A stretch of 64,000 nucleotides of DNA from Sphingobium naphthae (lineage in GTDB: Bacteria; Pseudomonadota; Alphaproteobacteria; Sphingomonadales; Sphingomonadaceae): the NCBI RefSeq assembly GCF_020782235.1, contig NZ_JAJGNO010000002.1, positions 1 to 64,000 of the forward strand, given 5' to 3'. This document shows positions 50,816-59,280 of this stretch, piece after piece. Under the pieces are notes generated by a model. The model saw only the letters and a program-made list of their open reading frames with translations, was not told the DNA's origin and searched no databases. The translations under genes were made by a program, and so were the position numbers. The first letter of the stretch is position 1. Each line of letters starts with the position of its first letter.

Positions 50816-52267
50816 TCAGATCGGATAATGGCCCGGCTGCGTTTCCATCGTGATCCAGCGCAGTTCGGTGAAGCTGTCGATCCCGGCCCTGCCGCCGAAC
50901 TTGCCATAGCCCGACGCCTTGACGCCGCCGAAGGGCATTTGCGCCTCATCATGAACGGTGGGGCCGTTCACATGGCAGATGCCCGACTGGATCTGCCGCG
51001 CGACGCGCAGGCCGCGGCCGGTGTCGCGGGTGAAGACCGAGGCAGACAGGCCATAGTCGGTGTCGTTGGCCAGGGCGATGGCATGCGCCTCGTCCCGGGC
51101 GCGCACGATGCCCACCACTGGCCCGAAACTTTCGTCGCGGAACAGCTTCATGTCGGGCGTGACGCCATCGATCACATGGGCGGGCATCAGCACGCCCGTC
51201 GCTTCGCCGCCGTTCAGCTGCCGCGCGCCGGACGCCAGCGCATCGTCGATCAGGGCACGGACATGATCGACGGTCTTGGTGTCGACCACCGCGCCCAGCG
51301 GCGTCTGCCCCGCGCGCGGGTCGCCGACCGCCAGAGTGCCGACCTTTGCCTGGAACTTCTCGACGAAGGCGTCCGCGATCGCGTCGACGACGATGATCCG
51401 TTCGGTCGACATGCAGATCTGGCCCTGGTTCATGAAGGCGCCGAACGCCGCCGCCTTGACCGCTTCGTCCAGATCGGCGTCCTCCAGCACGATGAAGGGC
51501 GCCTTGCCGCCCAGTTCCAGCAGCACGGGTTTCAGATTGTCCGCGCAGCGCCGGGCGATGATCTTGCCCACTGCGGTCGATCCGGTGAAGTTGACGCGCC
51601 GCACGGCGGGATGGTCGATCATCGCGCCCACGACATCGCCCGCGTCCTGCGGCGCATTGGTGACGAGGTTGACGATCCCGTCGCCAAGGCCCGCCTCGAC
51701 AAAGGCCTGGATGATGAGGCCATGGGTGCGCGGGCATTGTTCGGACGCCTTGAGCACCACCGTATTGCCGCAGGCGAGCGGCACCGCGATCGCGCGCGTG
51801 GCGAGGATGATCGGCGCGTTCCAGGGCGCCATCGACAGCACGACGCCGGCGGGTTCGCGGATGGCCATGGCGATGCAGCCGGGCTTGTCGGATGGAATGA
51901 CCTCGCCGCCGATCTGGGTGGTGAGGCTCGCGGCCTCCCGCACCATCGAACTGGACAGCATGATGTTGAAGCGCGCCCAACCTTCGGTCGCGCCAATTTC
52001 AGACATCATTGCGTCGACGAAATCATCGGCGCGGGCGTCGAGCGCGTCGGCCGCCTTCAGCAGCGCCGCGCGCCGGGCGTTGGGGCCCAGCGCCGCCCAG
52101 GCGGGAAACGCGGCCTGCGCGGCATCGACCGCGGCGCGGGCGTCATCGACGCTCGCGGCGGCGGCGCGTGTGGCGATCTCTCCGGTCACCGGGTTGGCGC
52201 GGTCGAAAGTGGATGCTGCGGCGCGCGATTCGCCGCCGATCATCAGGGAAACGTCCGATGCAGGCAT
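50816..52267 (-). CDS. ligV: Vanillin dehydrogenase
   Basis: This 483-residue NAD-dependent aldehyde dehydrogenase oxidises vanillin to vanillate, and probably protocatechualdehyde and 4-hydroxybenzaldehyde. The catalytic Cys is in NQGQICMSTER and the Glu in LLELGGKAP; GSTAVGKII is the cofactor loop. The N terminus MPASDVSLMIGGE follows AGGAGG at eight bases, fixing the start at 52267. It heads the operon with ferB and ferA and is divergent from the MarR gene. SYK-6 LigV has the same role, though there the gene is not placed in ferBA. Confidence 0.88.
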   Translation of the reverse strand: MPASDVSLMIGGESRAAASTFDRANPVTGEIATRAAAASVDDARAAVDAAQAAFPAWAALGPNARRAALLKAADALDARADDFVDAMMSEIGATEGWARFNIMLSSSMVREAASLTTQIGGEVIPSDKPGCIAMAIREPAGVVLSMAPWNAPIILATRAIAVPLACGNTVVLKASEQCPRTHGLIIQAFVEAGLGDGIVNLVTNAPQDAGDVVGAMIDHPAVRRVNFTGSTAVGKIIARRCADNLKPVLLELGGKAPFIVLEDADLDEAVKAAAFGAFMNQGQICMSTERIIVVDAIADAFVEKFQAKVGTLAVGDPRAGQTPLGAVVDTKTVDHVRALIDDALASGARQLNGGEATGVLMPAHVIDGVTPDMKLFRDESFGPVVGIVRARDEAHAIALANDTDYGLSASVFTRDTGRGLRVARQIQSGICHVNGPTVHDEAQMPFGGVKASGYGKFGGRAGIDSFTELRWITMETQPGHYPI

Positions 52268-52283
52268 ATCCTGACTCCTCCTA

Positions 52284-52304
52284 ATTGATATGAGACATAG
52301 CAAT
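52284..52304. promoter_or_regulatory. 21-bp imperfect palindrome, candidate FerC operator
   Basis: Arms ATTGaTATG (52284-52292) and CATAgCAAT (52296-52304) surround AGA; eight of nine arm positions pair. It lies between ligV (start 52267) and the MarR gene (start about 52343). MarR repressors bind dyads of this size, so it is the expected place for control of the ferulate operon and autoregulation. Confidence 0.6.
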
Positions 52305-52342
52305 GTTGATTGTGGGCGGCAACAGCCTTATCGCCATGGGTC

Positions 52343-52789
52343 ATGGAAAAGCCGCACGTGCCCAAAGAACTGCATGATCCGATCGCGTCGCGCCTGGGCT
52401 ATTTGCTGCGCCGTGCGTCGGCGACGATGATGGCGGACCTGGGGGAAGCGCTTGGCGCCGTGGGGCTGCGCCCCGTCGAGGGCACGATCCTGATCCTGGT
52501 CGGCGCCAATCCGGGGTGCATCCAGAGCGAGTTGGGGCGCGCGCTGGGGATCAAGCGCGCCAATATGGTGCCACTGATCGCGGGCCTCACGGCGCAGAAC
52601 TATCTGGAAAAATCGCCGGTGGACGGGCGGTCCTTCGCCCTGTCGCTGACGCCGCGCGGGGAAGAGGCGCGGGCGCGGGTCGACGGCATCATGGACGCGC
52701 ATGAGGCTGGCTTCGCGCGCCTGCTGGCCGATGTGGACCAGCAGCAATTGCGCGCGGCGCTCAGCCTGATCGCAAGCGGACGGGATTGA
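52343..52789 (+). CDS. ferC: MarR-family repressor (FerC-like)
   Basis: This 148-residue winged-helix repressor has a first helix HDPIASRLGYLLRRAS and a DNA-binding part with GCIQSELGRALGIKRANMVPLIAGL and wing SPVDGRSFALSLTPRG. It is divergent from ligV-ferB-ferA. FerC of SYK-6 is a MarR protein that represses ferBA and is released by hydroxycinnamoyl-CoA, so the same logic is likely here. The ATG at 52343 lacks a clear ribosome binding site; a GTG at 52310 or 52358 is possible. Confidence 0.82.
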   Translation: MEKPHVPKELHDPIASRLGYLLRRASATMMADLGEALGAVGLRPVEGTILILVGANPGCIQSELGRALGIKRANMVPLIAGLTAQNYLEKSPVDGRSFALSLTPRGEEARARVDGIMDAHEAGFARLLADVDQQQLRAALSLIASGRD

Positions 52790-52821
52790 CGCTGCCGTTG
52801 CGCGGCGCCGGATCGCGCAGG

Positions 52822-52865
52822 GCGCCGGCGGGACCGAACAGCCGCGGCTGTGGCCCCGCCGGCGC
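52822..52865. terminator. Bidirectional hairpin between convergent ferC and aldo/keto reductase genes
   Basis: An 11-bp perfect stem has arms GCGCCGGCGGG (52822-52832) and CCCGCCGGCGC (52855-52865), with a second small stem (GCCGCGGC) inside the loop. It occupies the gap between two converging genes. No T-tract is present, so Rho or the stem alone may end transcription. Confidence 0.5.
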
Positions 52866-52877
52866 GGCGCATGAGGA

Positions 52878-53945
<1,068 letters not shown>

Positions 53946-55181
53946 CTATGCCGCCTGTTTGGGCAGCAGGCGGGTGCAGGCCAAAGCGCCGATCCCCGCC
54001 AAGCCCACGGTCAGACCTAGCCCCCAGGGCGTGCCGTCGGCGAACAGGCCGACCAGCGCGGACCCGATGATGCCGCTGCCATAGTGGATCGCACCCACCA
54101 GCGCGGACGCCGCGCCCGCGCGATCGGGCCAGGCGGACAGCGCGCCCGCCAGGGAATTGGCGACGATCAGCCCGTTGAGCGCGGAAAACAGCAGCAGCGG
54201 GATGGCGAGGCCGGCAAGGCCGCCCCAGCCGGTCCAGGCGGCGACGGTGGCCAGCAGGCCGGCGAGCGCCGCCAGCGCCGCGCCCAGGACCAGCAGCCGG
54301 TCGCTGCCGAAGCGTGCGACCAGCCGGCTGTTCACCATGTTGGCGATCATGATGCCCAGTATCGCCGCGCCGAACAGCAGGCCGTAGAGGCTGGCTGGCA
54401 CATGATAATAGCTGATATAGGCGAAGGGGCTGCCGGCGATATAGGCGAAGGCTCCGGCGTAAAAGAAGCCGCCGACCCCGGCATAGGCCAGGATGCGCCG
54501 ATCCGTGAGCAGCTGGCTGTAGCGCGACAAAGCATGGCGGATGGCGTCGGGATCGCGCTCTTCGGGACGCAGCGTTTCGGGCACGGTGAAGAGCGCGGCG
54601 AGCGTCACGCCGCCAATGCCGACCAGCAGCCAGAAAATCCAGTGCCAGGACGCGATGCGCAGCACTTGGCCGCCCAGCAGCGGGCCGATCAACGGCGCCA
54701 CCGCCATGATGACGATCAGCGTCGAGAGCATCTGCGCCGCGCGGTCGCGGGCGAACAGGTCGCGCACCATGGCGCGGGACAGCACCACGCCGGCGCAGGC
54801 GCCGACCGCTTGCACGACCCGCCAGCCGATCACCTGAGCCGCGCTGTCCGACAGGGCGCACCCGGCCGATCCGATGATGAAGAGCAGGATGCCGATCGCG
54901 ATCGGTAGCCGCCGGCCGATCTTGTCGCTGAGCGCGCCCCAGAGCAGCTGACCCAGGCTGAAGCCGATCAGATAGCCTGAAATGGTGAATTCCAGCGCAC
55001 CATTCGCCGCCCCCAATTCGCGCGCCATGGCCGGCATGGCGGGCAGATAGAGGTCGGTCGAGATCGAGCCGAAGCCCATCAGCGTCGCCAGCAGCGCCAT
55101 GACGCGCAGGGGGTGACGGTCCGCGCCGGCTGCGTCCGGGTGTGGCGCGACCGGTCGACCAGGGGATGTCGTTGCGGACAT
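53946..55181 (-). CDS. Bcr/CflA-family multidrug efflux MFS transporter
   Basis: This 411-residue, 12-helix exporter shows STDLYLPAMPAMARELGA, QLLWGALSDKIGRRLPI and RVVQAVGACAGVVLSRAMVRDL, the standard marks of the Bcr/CflA (DHA1) group that exports drugs and small metabolites. It is the first gene of a two-gene unit with the aldo/keto reductase. The upstream region contains nested inverted repeats (55248-55306), suggesting regulated expression. Confidence 0.88.
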   Translation of the reverse strand: MSATTSPGRPVAPHPDAAGADRHPLRVMALLATLMGFGSISTDLYLPAMPAMARELGAANGALEFTISGYLIGFSLGQLLWGALSDKIGRRLPIAIGILLFIIGSAGCALSDSAAQVIGWRVVQAVGACAGVVLSRAMVRDLFARDRAAQMLSTLIVIMAVAPLIGPLLGGQVLRIASWHWIFWLLVGIGGVTLAALFTVPETLRPEERDPDAIRHALSRYSQLLTDRRILAYAGVGGFFYAGAFAYIAGSPFAYISYYHVPASLYGLLFGAAILGIMIANMVNSRLVARFGSDRLLVLGAALAALAGLLATVAAWTGWGGLAGLAIPLLLFSALNGLIVANSLAGALSAWPDRAGAASALVGAIHYGSGIIGSALVGLFADGTPWGLGLTVGLAGIGALACTRLLPKQAA

Positions 55182-55247
55182 CTGGAACTCGCTTTTCGAT
55201 GGGTGAATGTTTCTCCGGCAATCTAGGGCGCGGCGCGGATCAGCACT

Positions 55248-55306
55248 AGGTCATCAAATGCGCAAGAGCTTATGACATGTCATCATGAAACGATGATCGA
55301 TGACCT
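55248..55306. promoter_or_regulatory. Nested inverted repeats upstream of the efflux gene
   Basis: Outer arms AGGTCATC (55248-55255) and GATGACCT (55299-55306) are perfect complements. Inside lies the 12-bp palindrome ATGACATGTCAT (55272-55283). The block occupies the gap upstream of the Bcr/CflA start at 55181 and reaches the stop codon of the YkgJ-like gene. It resembles a multi-site operator; no linked regulator is obvious. Confidence 0.5.
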
Positions 55307-56058
55307 CATGTCTCGGCAGGAAAGAAGGGCAGATAATCCATGTCTGCGCGCGCAGGCGGCGGCGCGACATGAGCCGAAGATTCGCGGATGAGGTCCGCGG
55401 TCGATGCCCGATTGGTCACGAAGTGAAAGTCCGGCAGCGCTGGTGGCGCCGGATCCGCCTGCGCGGCGGCGAGCGCGCTCCTCAGCAGCGGCTGGGCCGG
55501 CCGCCAGATGACGAAGCCCTCATTGGCCAGCGCCGCGGCGTTCAGCTCCAGCAGCGCGGGCAGATGCGCCTTGACGGCCGCGTCGTTCACTGCCGCCTCC
55601 CGCGCTTCGCTCAGCGTCGCCGCCAACGCCGCGTCGGCGGGCGCGCCATCATCCCGCAGCAAGGCGGGCTGATCGGCCGACCAGGCTTCGGGCGGGCAAA
55701 GCTTGTCAGCGGGATCGAGCCGGCGCGTGGGGTTGATCTCGGCGGGATAGATGCGGCAGGCCGCCGGCCGCGTCGCATAGCGCCTGCAGGCGAAGTCGGG
55801 CAATAAATTAGGGCAGGGGCCCGCGAATGTCGCGGTCAGCAGCAGATGGACGCTGATCGCCATCGCGCCGCTGCGCGCGGAGAAGGATCGCGCATGGCGG
55901 TAGGCCGCCGCGGCATCCGCAGTGGGCATGTCCGGCGCGGCGTCGCAGAGCAGTTCGACGATGCCGCCCGTGTCGATCCATTCCAGCGCTTCGGTCACGG
56001 ACAGCGGCAATCGCAGCCCGTGACAACAGCGGCCGCACATCGTGCATCCGAACCGCAT
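55306..56058 (-). CDS. YkgJ-family cysteine-cluster protein
   Basis: This 250-residue protein starts MRFGCTMCGRCCHGLRLPL and has further cysteines in GPCPNL, FACRRYATRPAACRIYP. The CxxCxxCC...C...CxxY...RPxxCRxYP pattern defines the YkgJ/UPF0153 family, thought to bind zinc or an iron-sulfur cluster. The C-terminal 120 residues are not recognisable. It is read in the same direction as the flanking SDR and exporter genes, 42 bp after the SDR stop. Function is unknown. Confidence 0.8.
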   Translation of the reverse strand: MRFGCTMCGRCCHGLRLPLSVTEALEWIDTGGIVELLCDAAPDMPTADAAAAYRHARSFSARSGAMAISVHLLLTATFAGPCPNLLPDFACRRYATRPAACRIYPAEINPTRRLDPADKLCPPEAWSADQPALLRDDGAPADAALAATLSEAREAAVNDAAVKAHLPALLELNAAALANEGFVIWRPAQPLLRSALAAAQADPAPPALPDFHFVTNRASTADLIRESSAHVAPPPARADMDYLPFFPAET

Positions 56059-56100
56059 GAATTTTTCCCCCCCTCTGCAGGCCCGGTCAGGACCGCCGGA

Positions 56101-56937
56101 TCATCGCGGCTTCAGATCGCCATAGAACCAGGAGGCCGTAACCCCGCCGTCCATCAGCACGTCGCTGCCGGTGATGAAGGCGCCGTCGGGGCCCATGAGC
56201 AGCGCGCCGATCGCGCCCACCTCATCGGGCGTGCCGGCGCGGCCGACCGGGCTGCCCTCGATCATCCTGTTATAATAGTCGGCGCGCGGCCCCGTCAGTT
56301 CGTGCCGGGCGAGCGGCGTGATCACGATCCCCGGGCTGATCGCGTTGATCCGGGCGCCGCGCTTGCCCCAGCGCACGGCCTGCGCCTTGACGCGCAGCAC
56401 ATTGGCGCGCTTGGACAACTGATAGGCCTGCAGCGTGTCGGTGACCTGGTCGGGTTGCAACATCGGCAGCGCCAGCAGTTCCTCGGTCGGCGTCATCGCC
56501 AGCGCTTCATCCTCCTGCGGCGAAAGCGCCGGCAGACGATGCCCCGACTGGGATGCGATCACCACCCCCGCGCCGCCGGGCGCGATCACCGCGCCGAACG
56601 CATCGAGCAGCAACGCCGTGCCGTAGAGATCGACCCGCAGGATCACCTCCGGCGTCGCCATCGACGGCGAGACGCCGGCCGCATGGATGAGGCCGGTCAG
56701 GGGGCCGATGCTGGTGCAGGTTGCAACCAGCGCTTCGACCGACGGGCGGGACGCGATATCGACCACGGCATGGCTCGCATCATAGCCGGCGTCCAGAAAC
56801 TGCTCGAGCGCGGCCTTGGCCGTCTCCTCGCGCAGATCGGCCAGCACCACATGCCTGCCAGCGCCGATGCGCCGGGCGATCGCAAGACCCAGCGGGCCGG
56901 TGCCGACGACAAGGATCACATCTTTCATCGCGATCAA
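56101..56937 (-). CDS. Short-chain dehydrogenase/reductase
   Basis: This SDR of about 278 residues has a nucleotide loop VVGTGPLGLAIARRIG, which departs from the usual TGxxxGIG. The cofactor-binding Asp is in VVLADLREE; catalytic Ser in IASQSGH and Tyr-Lys in YQLSKRAN follow. ISPGIVITPLA and SDVLMDGGVTASW are typical of the C-terminal part. The start may be 56937 or the second ATG at 56928. It is divergent from a LysR gene across 196 bp, so that regulator probably controls it. The substrate cannot be inferred. Confidence 0.85.
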   Translation of the reverse strand: MIAMKDVILVVGTGPLGLAIARRIGAGRHVVLADLREETAKAALEQFLDAGYDASHAVVDIASRPSVEALVATCTSIGPLTGLIHAAGVSPSMATPEVILRVDLYGTALLLDAFGAVIAPGGAGVVIASQSGHRLPALSPQEDEALAMTPTEELLALPMLQPDQVTDTLQAYQLSKRANVLRVKAQAVRWGKRGARINAISPGIVITPLARHELTGPRADYYNRMIEGSPVGRAGTPDEVGAIGALLMGPDGAFITGSDVLMDGGVTASWFYGDLKPR

Positions 56938-57007
56938 CCTTTCAGTGCCAGCGTCGATGGGCCGGCGAAGTGGACGGTTCGACCGCGATGTTAGCGGCGC
57001 GGAGAGA

Positions 57008-57056
57008 TGATGATTAGAGGGAGGATTGCGTCAGGCCCTATGAGCAGGAATCATCA
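57008..57056. promoter_or_regulatory. Spaced inverted repeat between SDR and LysR genes
   Basis: Perfect 8-bp arms TGATGATT (57008-57015) and AATCATCA (57049-57056) are about 41 bp apart centre to centre, close to four helical turns. The position in a divergent LysR promoter fits a repressor/activator site pair, by inference. Confidence 0.4.
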
Positions 57057-57133
57057 ATGGTGGCTTTTTTGATGCTGGCGCTCCCGCAACGCGATGGCAT
57101 ATATGATGGCCAATCTATCGAGCGGGGTCATGA

Positions 57134-58030
57134 ATGCAGCGCGACGATCTCATCGACCTCAACGCCTTCATCGCCATTGCCGAGGAACGCAGCTTCACGC
57201 GCGCGGCGTCGAAGCTGGGCGTTTCGCAGTCGGCGCTCAGCCACAAGATCCGCCGCCTGGAAACGCGGTTGGGCGTGCGTCTGCTTTCCCGCACCACGCG
57301 CAGCGTCTCGCCCACCGATGCGGGCGAGCGGCTGCTTGCGGGACTGCGGCCGGCGTTCGAGCAGATCGAGGATCATCTCGACGTCCTGGGCGAGCTGCGC
57401 GAACGGCCGGCCGGGACCATCCGGTTGACCCTGCCGCTTCATGCCGCGACTTCGATCGTATGGCCGGCGGTCGCGAAGCTGATGCGCGACTATCCCGACA
57501 TCAGCGTGGAACTCAGCATCGATTCGGGCATGCGCGACATCGTGGCGGACCGGTTCGACGCGGGCGTGCGTCTGGGCGAGCAGGTCGCGCGCGACATGAT
57601 CGCCGTGCGCATCGGCCCGGAACTGCGCATGGCTGCCGTCGCTACGCCGGACTATTTCCGCGCCCATGGCAGGCCGACCCAGCCGCAGGACCTGGCCGAT
57701 CACATATGCATCAACCTGCGCTTCACCACCGCGGGCGGCCTCTATGCCTGGGAGTTCGAGAAGGACGGCCGGGCGCTCAATGCCCGGGTGGAGGGGCAAT
57801 TCATCACCAACAATGTCGAGCTGATCATCCAGTCGGCGATCGAAGGCGTCGGCATCGCCTTCGTGCCCCAGGATCATGTCGCCGACCATGTTGCCGCCGG
57901 ACGATTGGAGCGCGTGCTGGACGATTGGTGTCCGCCTTTTCCGGGCTATCATCTCTATTATCCCAGCCGGCGCCAGCCCAAGACCGCTTTCGCCCTGCTG
58001 ATCGAGGCGCTGCGCTATCGCGGCGCTTGA
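57134..58030 (+). CDS. LysR-family transcriptional regulator
   Basis: This 298-residue regulator has an N-terminal helix-turn-helix (FIAIAEERSFTRAASKLGVSQSALSHKIRRLE pattern, residues 9-60) and an effector domain of the type found near oxidoreductases, with PAGTIRLTLPLHAATSIVWP and FVPQDHVADH. It is divergent from the SDR gene and followed at 114 bp by an alcohol dehydrogenase gene in the same direction. A TN11A dyad lies in that gap. It may regulate both neighbours. Confidence 0.88.
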   Translation: MQRDDLIDLNAFIAIAEERSFTRAASKLGVSQSALSHKIRRLETRLGVRLLSRTTRSVSPTDAGERLLAGLRPAFEQIEDHLDVLGELRERPAGTIRLTLPLHAATSIVWPAVAKLMRDYPDISVELSIDSGMRDIVADRFDAGVRLGEQVARDMIAVRIGPELRMAAVATPDYFRAHGRPTQPQDLADHICINLRFTTAGGLYAWEFEKDGRALNARVEGQFITNNVELIIQSAIEGVGIAFVPQDHVADHVAAGRLERVLDDWCPPFPGYHLYYPSRRQPKTAFALLIEALRYRGA

Positions 58031-58040
58031 AAAGGGTTTC

Positions 58041-58055
58041 ATGAACAGGGTTCAT
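58041..58055. promoter_or_regulatory. LysR-type TN11A dyad upstream of the alcohol dehydrogenase gene
   Basis: ATGAACAGGGTTCAT is a perfect 6-bp inverted repeat around AGG and contains T-N11-A (TGAACAGGGTTCA), the classical LysR target shape. It lies about 90 bases before the ATG at 58144. Confidence 0.5.
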
Positions 58056-58143
58056 TGGTCCATACGCGATTGACCAGCTAATCTTCGTCCTCCCGACGGA
58101 CTATCTTTGCCGCAACGCAGCAAAATGCCTGACAGGAGCTTCG

Positions 58144-59199
58144 ATGAAGACCATTGCCTACGCCGCCCGCGACGCCCATTCGGACCTTGCCCCCTTCGAA
58201 TTCGACTATCGCGCCCTGCGCGCCAATGATGTGGCGTTCGAGGTGCTCTATTGCGGCGTGTGCCATTCCGATCTGCACATGGCCCGCAACGACTGGGGCG
58301 GCACCATCTACCCCGTGGTGCCGGGACATGAAATCGTCGGCCGCGTGATCGAAACCGGCCCCGACGTCACGCGTCACAAGGTGGGCGACATCGTCGCGGT
58401 CGGTTGCATGGTCGACAGCTGCCAGCAGTGTGACCAGTGCGACCATGGCGAAGAACAATATTGCCGCAACGGCCGCACCGACAGCTATAATTCCCCCGAC
58501 CGCATCGATGGCGAGCTGACGCGGGGCGGCTATGCCAAATATCTGGTGTCGCGCGAGGAATTCGTGCTCAAGATGCCCGAAGGCCTGGACGTGGCCAAGG
58601 CGGCGCCGCTTCTGTGCGCGGGCATCACCACCTATTCGCCGCTTCGCACCTGGGGCGTGAAGCAGGGCAGCCGGGTGGGCGTGGTGGGCCTGGGCGGCCT
58701 TGGCCACATGGCGGTCAAGATCGCAGCGGCCATGGGCGCGCATGTCACGATGATCAGCCGCACCCCCGACAAGGAACAGGATGCCGCCGAACTGGGTGCG
58801 CATGCCTTCCTGCTGTCGTCCGATGCCGACGCAATGGCGAAGGCGGCGGACGGTTTCGATCTCATCATCGACACGGTGCCGGTCGACCATGACATCAATC
58901 CCTACATGCCGCTGCTCGACATCGACGGCACGCTTGTGCTGGTGGGGCAGATCGGCCCCGTCGGCCAGCCCACGACCCTGCCGCTCGTCTTCGGCCGTCG
59001 CCGGATCGCGGGGTCTTTGATCGGCGGCATCAAGGAAACGCAGGAGATGCTCGACTTCTGCGCCCAGCATGATGTCCTGCCCGATGTCGAGATGATCCGC
59101 ATGGACCAGATCAACGAAGCCTTCGACCGGCTCGATCGCAGCGACGTGCGCTATCGCTTCGTGATCGACATGGCCTCGCTCGAGGCGCCCACCGCCTGA
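58144..59199 (+). CDS. Zinc-dependent NAD(P) alcohol dehydrogenase (YahK/cinnamyl alcohol dehydrogenase type)
   Basis: This 351-residue medium-chain dehydrogenase has catalytic zinc ligands in YCGVCHSDLH and PGHEIVG, a structural zinc cluster from CMVDSCQQCDQCDHGEEQYC, and GVVGLGGLGHMAVKIA for the cofactor. This arrangement is that of YahK-like broad-range aldehyde reductases and plant cinnamyl alcohol dehydrogenases. In a genome region rich in phenolic aldehyde genes it could interconvert aromatic aldehydes and alcohols. A stem follows the stop before the next gene. Confidence 0.9.
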   Translation: MKTIAYAARDAHSDLAPFEFDYRALRANDVAFEVLYCGVCHSDLHMARNDWGGTIYPVVPGHEIVGRVIETGPDVTRHKVGDIVAVGCMVDSCQQCDQCDHGEEQYCRNGRTDSYNSPDRIDGELTRGGYAKYLVSREEFVLKMPEGLDVAKAAPLLCAGITTYSPLRTWGVKQGSRVGVVGLGGLGHMAVKIAAAMGAHVTMISRTPDKEQDAAELGAHAFLLSSDADAMAKAADGFDLIIDTVPVDHDINPYMPLLDIDGTLVLVGQIGPVGQPTTLPLVFGRRRIAGSLIGGIKETQEMLDFCAQHDVLPDVEMIRMDQINEAFDRLDRSDVRYRFVIDMASLEAPTA

Positions 59200-59220
59200 G
59201 GGCCCGCGCCTGACAACAGC

Positions 59221-59248
59221 CGGGCCGGCGCCGCAAGACGCCGGCCCG
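59221..59248 (+). terminator. Hairpin after the alcohol dehydrogenase gene
   Basis: A perfect 10-bp stem has arms CGGGCCGGCG and CGCCGGCCCG with an 8-base loop, 21 bases after the stop. It is followed by GAAAATAT rather than a T-run, so termination may be partial. Confidence 0.5.
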
Positions 59249-59280
59249 AAAATATCCATGCCGCAGGAAGGGATGACCAC

